From Isoetes taiwanensis (lineage: Eukaryota; Streptophyta; Lycopodiopsida; Isoetales; Isoetaceae): a stretch of 64,000 nucleotides of DNA. Below are positions 1 through 10,068 of the stretch, in pieces. The DNA is taken from assembly GCA_021234155.1 (NCBI GenBank), contig JAJEKV010000072.1, positions 248,001 to 312,000 on the forward strand, read 5' to 3'. Each line of letters begins with the position of its first letter. The stretch's first letter is position 1. The notes beneath the pieces are model-generated. The model was not told where the DNA came from and did no database searches. It was given only the letters and a program-made list of their open reading frames with translations. Made by a program: the position numbers and the translations under genes.

Positions 1-1474
1 GAAGCAAAAATCCCTAGGGCCTCTTTGGGTTGCCTTTTTTTTTGGGCTCACGGAAAAAGAGATGACATAGTTTCGCGGAAACCATTTTACCGAAGGATAA
101 GCCGAAATGTTTAAACAGACAAAATGGACGAAAGCCTCTCCTTGCGCCATCATCACAAAAAAATGTTTATAGTAATGGAAAAGGAGCAGGCCTTGCGACT
201 CACGAGAAAGAAAGAAAACTTAGGAGGAGATGGATGGATGCATCTTAGGCGAGAACCATCTAACAAAGTGCAATCCGGATCCATACATAGATCCTTAGTG
301 GAGCCGTACAACAGACCATTAGCAAGAAATGCGGTATAGTGATGTTGAAGAGTGCAACATGGATTTGGCGTGGTTTTGTTAATTATGTCGGGGACTCTAC
401 GCACCGCAGGCCGTATCAATTTTTTTCTCAAGCATGGCGCACACCCCATTATTATTCTGTTATGTTCCTATTGTCATTTGTCAGGCCAATGCATAATGAA
501 TTGAGCACAAATGGTATTCCCCTGCCAAAACCACAAAAATGGCAAGACATTAATCAAAATAATGCCTATTTCCTGTTTAAATTTGTATTTTAAGACTACA
601 AATTCGGATGCATTTGCAAGGGGGCTTTCCAAAGACATGAATTGATTTCAAGAAAGACAAACTTCAAACATAAGCTGCTTGGAGTTATTCTAAATTTTAC
701 AAACGAGATAAGCATCTATTCTATATTTTTTAAAATACGACCGTGGAGTAGACCCCCGATTACGAAATATGTTTTTTGCTAAATCCTTCTTTGTTATTGT
801 ACCAATCGATTCATGAGGCAATTTGGGTTTAGGATCGAATCATACCCTCCGGTATGTAGTAATCTATAAGACAAATTATTAAGAATTAGCCGGAATAATC
901 GTCAAATGAATCTGAAGGCAAAAGCATGAAACAACTCACTGCTATAATAATACTATTCCTAGTAGCTACACACAAGTTTTTGTTCCCAAGTTACTTGCGA
1001 ATAACCTCCATAATGTCGATGGTCCGCGGAAGGAACAAAATCAAGATGTTTATATGCATAGGTTGAATAGAGTTCTTGATGCAAGCGAGGAACATAAGCA
1101 TGCAAGCTCCTTTGCATAAAAAATCGACATGCAATAATAGTGGAATCCCAAGCAACAAACTAACACACGCAAAAGATCTTGATGGTCTAGAAGCTCTTTG
1201 CACAAACACAGTAAGAAAAAATGAAGCTCGGATCTCTAGACAAAGAAAAAAATGAAGTAAGATATATTCTTTTCCACGGATATGGATTATCAAACCAAAG
1301 AGCAGCCGGGTTCTCAAACTTTCGGACTTTTTTTTTGAGAAACATCTTCCCTTTCCATCGAAATGCAAGATGCTATTTTGTCTAGGATTTTCCCCAATCA
1401 TCTCATTTGAGCGGCGACGTGTCAATAGAGGCGGTTATGACGGTGATGATTTAGGGTTCGATGGTCTTTGAACC
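1..1474. other. No recognisable gene
   Basis: AT-rich sequence with only short open frames in several phases. A 144-codon open frame on the minus strand (991-1425) matches no family I recognise and has a low-complexity, Leu/Phe-rich composition, so I do not call it. The right end may include the 5' part of the LINE that follows, because reverse-transcriptase-like sequence is first readable near 1478. Confidence 0.4.
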
Positions 1475-3763
1475 TGAAAAGAGCCAAATGCCCAGGTTTG
1501 GATGGTTTGCCAATTGAGTTTTTCAGGAATATTGGGAATGGTGGAGCCACATGTGTGTGATTCTTTTTGTGACTTTCGGCAAATTTTGCTTTGGATAGAA
1601 TTCTAAACACCGATGCTATCTCACTCTTCCTCAAGGTCAAGGACCCTCGGACTATTTTAGGCTGGCTGGCCCATCACTTTATTGTCATCGTATATAAGTT
1701 CTTCGCCAAGGCTTTTGCAGAGCGGGTGAAGGACATCTTGGCAGAGTCCATCTCAATAACCCAATCGGGTTTTCTTCCAAAACGATGCATTCTAACAATA
1801 TTGTTGCTGCTACGAAGGAATCTATTAGGCACGTAAGCAAAACCTTTCAGTTGTATATTAAGCTTGATTTTGCAAAGGCTTATGACAGTATTAGCTGGGA
1901 ATTCATGCGTCGATGTATGCTAAGATTGGGATTTGGGGAACAATTCACATCAGATATTATGAAGCTGCATGTCTCTGCTCGGGCGACTATTATGTTCCAT
2001 GGTGAGCCGTCAGATGCTTCTCACTCGGTCGTAATATTCGCCAGGGATGCCCTTTAGCACCATTGCTTTTCACAATTGTTGCAGTTGTTCACCGTTGCAA
2101 CCACAGAGGGACTTCTCCATGGTCTTGCAATGGAGGATGGCACACAAGGGGTTTGCAATTAATATGCAGATGACACGTTCCTCTTCCTAGTCGCTATTGT
2201 TGAGAATCTTGCAGCTGCCAAATTGCTCTTAAACACTTTTTCACTGGCTTTTGGTGTCTTTGTGGGGTGGCAGAAATGTACAGATTTATGGACATCGGAT
2301 ACTTCGGCTCCGGCATGCGTTCATGATTATCCACAAAAATTACGTGCCATGGATATGCCATCAAGTTGTTATTCCAATTGGCATCCATGTTATTATGGAG
2401 CTGCATGGGAGGAGATCATTAAGAGTTTAAAGAAGCACTTGTTTTGGTGGTCCACTGCAAAGTTGTCTCTTGTGGGTCGCAGTGGCCAAGTCAGTACCCA
2501 TGTTTATATGGCATCCTTACTACTAGCCCCACAGATCAAAGTATGTGAGCTCATTGCAATAGTTCGGAACTTTATATGTGCGGGTACTGAGGAAGGTGTT
2601 GTGATTAAGGTGGCTTGGTCGAAGTGCATCCTTCCAAAATGGGCAGGTGGTCTTGGTTTTCGCCTTCTTAGACAAGCTCTTGGTCATTATATCCCTCTAG
2701 GCAAGAAGGTTGTCAAAACCAGTCCTACCTTGGGCATTATTTCAGATTCTACAGCCTTTTCCAAGTGCTTTTCCATTTTTCGTGGCTTGTTGATAATGGA
2801 AGGCAGTGAAACATCTTTTCTGGCCATGCCCCTCTATCCACACCCTATTGGAGACTCCACGGTGGTGGACACCCCTGCCTCCAGATCCCTCAGCACCACC
2901 ATTGGCAGCACCAGTTCATCTCCTTACATGAGAGGCGATGGGTTCTTGCAGTGTTGTCTCTATGCAAAGATGGTATGAAGCGGGGCGCCCTCTTTTGTCT
3001 CGGCTTGAATTTCGTGCAAAGTCCTCTCTCGTTGGGATGTGTCTCTATGGGAGAAGATCAGGAAAATTTGCCTCTTATAGTGCAAATTGGTGTTCTTTGA
3101 AAGGATGTCATGGATTTGTCATGAAAATATTCACAAAGGCAAGCACTTTGTTAGTGGGATAGGTTGCTCCATTCTAAAGTCTCTGCACTATGGGGGGTAG
3201 GTTATCCACAGGTGCCCACGTGTTAATGCCTTCCGACATCGCTATGATCCTGCCTTTCAGACGTTGAGACTGTTGAGCATTGTCTCTTTGATTGTCTAGA
3301 GGTTCAACCAGCGTGGTCCTGGCTACAAGGTTTGTTTAACAGTATATTGGACTACCGATGCATCCTCTTAGCATCCGATCCCAACGCATGGCCTCCAGCT
3401 AAACAGAGGGCATTCCATCTTGGTTCCAGTTGGCTCCTGTGATCGATATGGGAGCATCGCAGACACCACATCTTTCAGGGCATTTATACATGGTGTTTAT
3501 GGCGGTAGCCCAGAGAAAGATACTGACAGCCCTATGAGTGTTCCTCCCTTGAAGATGAAATGATGGACGCATCTAGATTCAGTATCTTCGAATTGATTCT
3601 TATCATTAGTCTCCTATTCTGGAGTAAGTACATTGTGCTCCAGGCTCTGCTCTTATGGCATCTTTTTGTGCTTACACCGTTAGATGAGACATGTAAAATT
3701 TGTACTTTTTATCTGATTAATAAACATTTTGGCTTTCATCCTTCAAAAAAAAAAAAAAAAAAA
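1475..3763 (+). mobile_element. 5'-truncated L1-type LINE (LINE-A), decayed ORF2
   Basis: Non-LTR retrotransposon remnant that copied itself by target-primed reverse transcription. Reverse-transcriptase blocks appear in order across three frames: the PGLDGLPIEFF block near 1490, LPKVKDP near 1630, QSGFLPKR near 1765, the catalytic LDFAKAYD near 1864, and YADD at 2163-2174. A KWAGGLGF block follows near 2637, then a degenerate C-terminal zinc-finger region near 3210-3330. The element ends in a run of 19 A (3745-3763). The endonuclease and ORF1 are absent, so it is truncated at the 5' end. The many frameshifts and stops make it old. It shares the block before its catalytic YADD motif with the nested LINE at 49567-51544, so the two belong to one family. 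I found no target duplication. Confidence 0.85.
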
Positions 3764-4099
3764 CAATCCAGCACTTTGATTTGTAAAGAGGAATTAGGGC
3801 TTTGACCAGAAATAACTTATGCTCCTTGTTTAAGGAAAGAGCAAAACCATTAATTATATTGTCATTAAGGCACAAGCTCGGGGGTGTGGCTCAGAGGACT
3901 TGCAGAAGGAATATAGATGCAATCGTAGATACATAGTCATAGACGATCCAAATTAGCTAAAGGTCGTTCCTTTTCCAAAAGGTTTTACTATATATAATTC
4001 ATTAGCCAATTCAAAGAGGGCATTGTGTTGATTCCTAATCCAGAAATCCCGAATATATCCTAGAGAGGTTATCCAGTTGGACGAACAAACTGGAAAGAA
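3764..4099. other. No recognisable feature
   Basis: Spacer between the LINE-A poly(A) tail and the copia gag remnant. It may hold decayed copia sequence, but I see no motif. Confidence 0.3.
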
Positions 4100-4899
4100 T
4101 CAGAGTCTGAGCCCGGTTGAGTGGTGAATGTGCCAGAAGCTTATGTTTTGTGCCAAGGATTGGCTGTAAGATATTTTTTGGAGATGTTTGTGTTTTTGCT
4201 TTGCTGAACTTTGCAGGAGGACAGATGATTCATAAAAACTGCCTAGAATTTCCAGCAGCTCAGGTATATGCTTATGCTTCTCAGTTTCAAAGATGAAATG
4301 ATAAAAGATATTATTGATAGCTTTGGATAAAACCCCTGCAATATCTAGATCAGCAACAAGATTATCAAACTTATTAAAAAAGTCTGATGCTTCCCCATCT
4401 TCATTATATTTTAAATTTCTCAATTCCTTCTTCAAAACATCTATTCGTGAAGAGCTTTTGGTTTCATAATGCTTAAGCATATAGCTCCACATTAGGGGAC
4501 ATACCTCTAAGTTTCAGTAGTATAGTAGGTCCAACTTTGCTTGTGATGATGCCCCTTGCTTCCTTAATTTTTGTAGACAACAAACTCGAAAATGCTACAA
4601 TTCCACGTGCACCTGATGTTGCTGCAATAGACCTGCTGTCAGAGGCTTCTGAGTTTGCATCTCCACCTTCTCCAACAACTAAACTTATAATTTTGCATTT
4701 GCATTGGCTGCACCTGCACTAGTAGCAGATTGTTAGGATCAACAAGTTCCCACAAATCTTCAACATCCAGAATATATTTAATTTGGTTTTTCCAGACTTG
4801 GAATCCAGTTTCTCCATTACATACTTTAACTGCACTCAACAATCCTGCACCAAACCTTGTTGCCTTCTTTCTGGCTCTGATACCAAATAATAGCAACAA
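4100..4899 (-). pseudogene. Ty1/copia gag remnant
   Basis: Remains of the capsid protein of a copia LTR retrotransposon. The N-terminal piece (4899-4639) contains the block G-x-F-x-x-W-K-x-x-I-x-x-x-L followed by DLWELVDP, the usual start of plant copia gag. The second piece (4492-4100) contains [20 protein letters not shown] and FDNLVADL, as in the UBN2/copia gag domain. The two lie in different frames with stops between them. No protease, integrase or reverse transcriptase is visible to the left, so the element is truncated after gag. The primer binding site overlapping the right edge supports the orientation. Confidence 0.7.
4871..4885 (-). other. Primer binding site for initiator tRNA-Met (copia remnant)
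   Basis: The plus strand reads CTGGCTCTGATACCA, identical to the last 15 bases of plant initiator tRNA-Met. The minus strand therefore carries the TGGTATCAGAGC primer site standard for plant LTR retrotransposons, just upstream of the gag remnant. Confidence 0.85.
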
Positions 4900-5354
4900 G
4901 ATTAACTAGACAATCATTACATTCCTTAGAATAAACTTGATTCTTGTTTATTCTACACAACAATTGAGTGCAATTTTCACAACTTAGACCATTATTGCAA
5001 GATACAATACATGTCACTATTCTCACAATTTCGACAGCTCGAGCCTGCTTTTATTCTAAAAACAGCTTCATCAAAATCATACTTAACTTCATTTTTCATC
5101 CTACTTATATTTCTAGAATCGAATCGGCTGCTTCGGCTCAGTTCCGACCTCTAAAGACTTTGTATCCATTGCCTCCATGCTCTAAGAAGCTTTTTATAAA
5201 TTCAAACATTATTTGCCTCTTCTTTTATTGCGCCACGACATATTTTCAATTTAATACTTATGCCTTTTTACCGTATCACACAATTAACCTATTTGAAATA
5301 TTCAAGAAAACCATTAAACATTTAACCTTAGATTTAGTTTTTCAATTGCATTCT
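4886..5354 (-). other. Probable 5' LTR remnant of the copia element
   Basis: By position, the sequence right of the primer site should be the 5' LTR of the minus-strand copia element. It is AT-rich and C/T-skewed. No second copy is present in the window, so its ends cannot be set. It stops where the next LTR begins near 5355. Confidence 0.4.
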
Positions 5355-5906
5355 CGTGGCTCCCATAATCTATACGATGCTCCCATCGTATAAATACGGG
5401 AATTCCCCTCCGTGGCGACTACATCACCATGGAAGGCCCTGTCTAACTCAGACCACTTCGGCCCACCTCCTCCTCTACGAAATCCTATACAACAGAAGCG
5501 TACATACATGTTGACGGTCAAGGCCTCAAGATAACAGCAGACATAGATATAACATGGCGTTGGCTGGTATAGAACAATGGCTAGAGTAGTCCACTCCATC
5601 TGACCCTCATGTGCACACTTTGCAGATAGGCTGAAACATGCTATGCACGGTTGTAGCCTTACGGAGACGCAATCTCATGGAATCACCCTATGAGACTACT
5701 CCGGGTTACATCTCCCCAGGTCCGATGAGGCAGGAAATGGATAATCCCCCTCCAGGATCACAACGGTTCCATGGGTGTGCTAGAGGATACGTGCCACTAG
5801 GTGCACACGCGTCCGTACCCGACTTTAACCCCCCAAAATCTATGGACCGCCTCGGCGCACCCATCGAGCCCAGGAGTGTCTGTTATTTGGTGTTGAACCA
5901 CATTAT
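5355..5906 (-). repeat. E2 left LTR, first part
   Basis: Aligns along its length with the start of the right LTR (23704 onward): both carry ATCTATACGATGCTCCCATC and the block ending TTATTTGGTGTTGAAC. The first bases are decayed, CGTGG for TGATG. About 140 bp present in the right LTR (about 24290-24431) is missing here. Confidence 0.85.
5902..5906. repeat. 5-bp target site duplication of E1, left copy (ATTAT)
   Basis: ATTAT precedes the E1 5' LTR and recurs at 19084-19088 directly after the 3' LTR. Five bases is the expected length for Ty3/gypsy integrases. Confidence 0.95.
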
Positions 5907-7480
5907 TGTGACGTTCAGCCGCGATTATACGCTCGGGGCGTACATTGTATGCGCCACGTCAGCGTACCGCCACCCCGATTGGCGTGTACGCGTAGCGGAT
6001 AACGGTAAAAAGTAGCCCTAGGGGGCAACTTGCTAGGAGTGTTCATATATTATTAATGTGCACATGTGCACATTAATGAGGGCACACCTTTCCATGTTGG
6101 CATATTTTGCCACCTAGCCACTAAAGGCAAGTGGGGCCTTTCCAATTATCCCACATGCCAAATTGGGTAATTGGAAACCCTAGCCTAAACCCCATGTCTA
6201 TTTAGGGTAGGAAAACCTAGCTTGCTAGTTTTTTCGTCCTTAGGGTTTTAGAGCTGGGTTTTGGCTGCCCCAGGGAGCCAAAAACCGCCTCCCGTGAGAC
6301 GCAAGCCGTGCGCCATCGGTTTCCACGAGATTGATCAGCTCAGCCGGGGATGGTTGAACTTCGGGTCGGGGAGGAGCCACTCAAGGATCAGGTATTTGGT
6401 CAATTTAATAGCTTAAACCGTCTTCTAGTCATAGAATCAGTAGGTTTAGACTATTAAATTGCCCATAGTAGTTATCTAGATCTTAGATCTCGGACACTAA
6501 CTAAAGAACCTAACTCTATGATTGGATCTAGTTCTTTAGTTCTTCTGTGATATATTTGGATGATGTATTTCTGTGAACTCCTTGTATTGGGAAGGGGGGT
6601 AGAGGCCCTAAAGCTTGTAGTTGATGCTCCTAGAGTAGCCTCTCTAGCACACTGTAGATTCGGCCTGTGTACAAGAGCCACACCTGGTTGTGGGTGAAGG
6701 GGCCAGACTGGCTAAGAAGGAGATTCATGTCCTGATTCTTGAACGATCCCCCTGGTGTGTAAAGCCTACCGGGGATCATTGTGACTAGGTCTGATGGCTT
6801 ACCACTGAGTGCGGGTAAGGCATGGGCTCGACACCCGTGAAGTGGTGTACACTTTCCAGTGGGTCAATCCGAATACAGGCAGTGGCCCCTCTAGTCACCT
6901 TGAGTTAGCATGTAGATCTCTGGAGGGAGTGATCCCTACCTGCCCCATCGCCAGGCGGGAGGATGAGACCGGTGAATAGCCCCTTCGGCTATGCATCCGA
7001 ATTTCTGATCCAGGTCCCGACACTTTTCAACCTACTCGCAAAGTGTGCACGGGGAGGGGCGGATGGAGGGTGGACAACCCTATGCCATGTTCTTATGCCG
7101 GCCAAATCCATTGCCATGAATTCTCGGTCCCAGAACGAACTCGGAGACCCAAGCCGCCCGGTTATCCTTTGAGTCCGAGCCTTGGGTAGAATCCCCTATG
7201 TGATGTGCTGATCTTTGTCTATGCAGAGATATGAGGAGGACCATCCGCCGAGATGGTCCTGAGGATGTTGATGTATGTGCTACCGACATGTATGTTTACG
7301 CCCGCAGCCTAGGTAGGCCCCGAGGAGGCGGGGGTAGAATGACACCTTCACTCTTCCCACTGAGACTCGTTACGGGTGCAGTGATATGTGGAGGGCCCTG
7401 TATCAGCATGGAGCTGGTGTGGGGGAAGAACTCCTGTTTGTATACGGTGAGTGCACCGTATACGAGTAGGGGACGTCACA
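5907..7480 (+). repeat. E1 5' LTR (1574 bp)
   Basis: Starts TGTGACGTTC and ends GGGACGTCACA, so the terminal 8 bases form a perfect inverted repeat. It matches the 3' LTR along its length with long identical stretches, for example more than 50 bases from about 6391. Differences cluster in short CG-rich segments. It contains a perfect 26-bp palindrome (6052-6077). The LTR should hold the promoter and poly(A) signals for the full-length RNA; I could not fix a TATA box with confidence. Confidence 0.93.
6052..6077. repeat. 26-bp perfect palindrome in E1 5' LTR
   Basis: The two 13-base halves ATTAATGTGCACA and TGTGCACATTAAT form a perfect palindrome. It is conserved at 17657-17682 in the 3' LTR. 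It could extrude as a cruciform or bind a dimeric factor; its function is unknown. Confidence 0.9.
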
Positions 7481-7481
7481 G

Positions 7482-7493
7482 TGGTATCAGAGC
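7482..7493 (+). other. Primer binding site for initiator tRNA-Met (E1)
   Basis: TGGTATCAGAGC begins two bases after the 5' LTR end (one spacer base) and is complementary to the 3' end of plant initiator tRNA-Met. It is where minus-strand DNA synthesis starts. Confidence 0.95.
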
Positions 7494-7683
7494 AATGTTC
7501 TTGGAGACCAAGAGCAAAGCACTGACCATGTTCCCAGTAGTACTAACTTGATAGGATCCTCAAGCCTCGAAAAGTGGGAAAAATTTTTTCTCACCTTTGT
7601 AGTTATGCTAAGCTAGTAACAATTAAGTGAATTGAATTTAACAAGATTAAAAAGAATGAGCCAAAATTTTTTCCAGTGAGGTG

Positions 7684-8044
7684 GTCTCATTTCCGCTGGT
7701 GCATAAAACTAACTTTTTGTTTTGAAGCGAGGCGCAAGCTATGAGACATCGAGCCAAGAACACCAAAACATGATGAATTTGAGATAAATAATGTGGTAAG
7801 GCTAATTCTAAGGTAGGAATTAGTTAGAATAGCATGTTTTAATTACCTAAAAACCCTAGAAATGTATGAGATCTCACACCGCTACCGTCGCAAAAACTAA
7901 ACATTAGTATTGGAACGAGGCTAAGGCGTGAGACCAATGGGTAGAAAAAGTCTGAAATAAGTATAAGTTTTAGATAAATTGGTGCCTTAGCATGTTAAAC
8001 AGAGCAACTTGAGTTTTGACCTAAAATTCCCCAAGCTATAAATA
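7684..8044 (+). promoter_or_regulatory. Internal promoter A: paired inverted-repeat elements and TATA box
   Basis: TATAAATA lies at 8037-8044, about 104 bp before the ATG of the histone-like gene. Upstream are two similar elements of about 64 bp (7684-7747 and 7872-7934). Each opens with a TCTCA-type motif, has an A-rich middle (CATAAAACTAA or CAAAAACTAAA), and closes with TGAGAC. The same pair, better conserved, precedes the second internal TATA box (9494-9560 and 9691-9756). A TATA box and spaced repeats inside the element suggest that the histone-like gene has its own promoter, separate from the LTR. Function is inferred. Confidence 0.65.
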
Positions 8045-8147
8045 GATATAGAACCCCCTCATTTTTTTTCGTCCAAGCCCTAGAAATCCGCTCTCCCCAA
8101 TTTAGGCGATCTTTCGGCGCTTTTATCCGATTGACGATCCGTAAAAC

Positions 8148-9360
8148 ATGGCCCGAACCAAACAGACCGCAAGGAAGCGTCGCCCAGGCGAAACCACCAG
8201 CGCCACTGAGGCAGAGATCATTCGGAAGATGCCGTGAGAGGCTCGCAAGAGGGGGTCGCTCGCCGGACGAAGAGCAAGACACCTCCTTCATTTGATCGAT
8301 GTCTTCAACCGCCAGTGGAGGAGGGGCGAGGCCACATCTCCAAACTCCATGGACGGCGAGACGAGGGAGGTGTATGAAGAAATAGAGCGGGGAGATCCGA
8401 CAAAGAGGAACAAGCGCTGATGAGCAAGTGACGGGTTTGGAGCCAGGTGGAGGTAGCGGTGACCTTAGAAGATTCATCAGAAGTACGAGCTGCAAGTAAG
8501 AGAAGGGAGGACAAAAAGAGGAAAAAGGAAGGAGGAGGAACAAAAGACAGCAGAAGAAAAGAAGGAAGCAAAGGGAAGTTCGTGGCTGGCATAAGGAGAA
8601 CAAAGGACCGCCCGCCAAGGAAGAGGCGAACCCCAACATTATCATCAAGGAGCTGCAACTTTGACGAACCCCCAAACCCTTAGGCGACTCTTCCGATGAA
8701 GACTTCAACCCTAACAGCTGCAGGTGGAAGCTCTTCCAAGCACCCAGCGGCCGACGAAGTACACGAGCAGCCGGCACTGAAGCAACCCCACCAAGACCAA
8801 GTGCGTAAGCCCCCGAATACCGGCATGGGATAGAAAGAAGCAACCACACCCGCCGGGAAGCCTACGCCACCAAGCGTGGTGAAGATTTATGAGAGGAAGA
8901 TGAGAGAGCACCAGGCCTACATGAAGAAATGGGAGGCCTATAACAAATATTATGAGGAAAAGCGAGGGGTTAAGTTCGCCGAGGGGGGCGACCAGCGGCG
9001 GCAAACCTAAGGCCGCCACCACCGAAGCCCAAAGGTTCCCCAAGCCGCCACCCGTGAAAAAGCGGATAGGAAGGAGGTGGAGAAGAGCGTTAAAGGGAGA
9101 TTAGACACTTCCAGCCAAGAAGCCGGTCTCCTAATCCCCGTGCCCCCTTTCGGTTGGTGCGTGAAGTTATGCGTGAGCCTATAGAAACGGACTTTAGAGT
9201 CACGAGGCAGGCGCTTGGCAATGCAAGAGGCGGCTGAGGCAAAGATAGTGCAACATTTTGAAGATTCAACACTGCACTATCCCGCCAAGCGGGTAACCTT
9301 AATGCGACAAGACATGAGTCTTGCGACCGCGTAAGGGAGAATATAGAAACTTTGTTGTAA
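8148..9360 (+). pseudogene. CENH3/CENP-A-like histone H3 variant encoded by E1 (frames broken as read)
   Basis: Histone H3-family protein of about 400 residues. The start reads MARTKQTARKRR, whose first ten residues equal those of histone H3 and include K4 and K9; S10 is replaced by R. A charged region of about 310 residues follows, with a Lys/Arg-rich nuclear-signal-like stretch near 8490-8570 and an acidic DSSDEDF near 8680. The C-terminus is an H3 histone fold: LLIPVPPF (9128-9151), RLVREV (9151-9168), MQEAAEA (9221-9241), FEDSTL, AKRVTLMRQD (9284-9313), then LA and a basic tail. LLIP..PF, TLMRxD and an 18-residue gap between RLVREV and MQE match plant CENH3 rather than canonical H3 (LLIRKLPF, TIMPKD, 17 residues). 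One in-frame TGA (8235) and several one-base shifts interrupt it. The usual N-terminal helix of the fold is not recognisable. The N-terminal tail is much longer than in known CENH3. Confidence 0.8.
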
Positions 9361-9493
9361 ATAATTAAAAATTTTGTAATATAGAGCAATTTTGTGTACC
9401 TTGATGACATAAACTTGAGTAATTAGAGCAAATTAATAAGTTTTAGCTTTTATTTTCAGTGAAATAGGACATTTGGGAGCCGAGAGACATGAT

Positions 9494-9963
9494 GTCTCAC
9501 GGCTCAGCGCCTCGTCATAAAACAAAAGTTAGGATTGAAGCGAGGTAAAGGCTGTGAGACCTAATAAACTTGACCAAAACAGCTCCAAATTGACCAAATA
9601 AGGGGTGGATTACGCCTAATTTGGTGAGCCCATCACCCTTACACCATTAGTTTACCCAAATTGGACACCTTTAATCGAAATGGGACTGATGTCTCCTTGG
9701 CTTCGCGCCTCGTCGCATAAAACAAAAGTTAGGATTGAAGGCGGCAAGTGTGAGACCTCTTACCAATTCTTCACGGGACTTGTCAAAGTCACCTTCAACC
9801 CTCTTGCATAGCATCTTTTAGGTAACCTAGCCTTGTTCAAGCATCTCCTATAGTCCTCAAACTCCTATTTTGACCTCGGATAAGTTAGAATTACCCAATC
9901 CTAGGAAATTTCCAAGTCATCCAAAAATTAGGGTTTCCCCTTTTCTATAAATAGACCCGTCAC
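9494..9963 (+). promoter_or_regulatory. Internal promoter B: paired inverted-repeat elements and TATA box
   Basis: TATAAATA at 9956-9963 lies 106 bp before an ATG (10069). Two upstream elements (9494-9560 and 9691-9756) share an identical core, CATAAAACAAAAGTTAGGAT, flanked by GCGCCTCG on the left and GTGAGAC on the right; the first begins GTCTCAC, so its arms form a perfect 7-bp inverted repeat. They resemble the pair before promoter A, so the two promoter regions look duplicated within the element. The stretch 9361-9493 is the AT-rich 3' flank of the histone-like gene. Confidence 0.6.
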
Positions 9964-10068
9964 TTCTCACATAGCACCCACCGCAAATCTGCTCCTGCCC
10001 TTCTAGCCCGATTTCCTAACTCCCCGAGGCTCTTGCAACCATTTGTTACCTTCTTACGCAATTAATCA

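Noticed and set aside
991-1425. 144-codon minus-strand open frame as a gene
   Set aside because: Low-complexity hydrophobic composition, no domain, no coding neighbours.
8148-8180. The MARTKQTARK match as a chance similarity
   Set aside because: A chance match of ten residues at the initiator is very unlikely, and an H3 histone fold follows on the same strand before the next promoter.
8305-9043. Minus-strand open frames of 110-284 codons opposite the histone-like gene
   Set aside because: Leu/Ser/Phe-rich shadows of Lys/Glu-rich plus-strand coding; no family features.
8148-9360. A captured canonical H3 gene
   Set aside because: The fold has LLIP..PF, TLMRxD and one extra loop residue, which fit CENH3 better. 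The tail after K9 also departs from canonical H3 at once.
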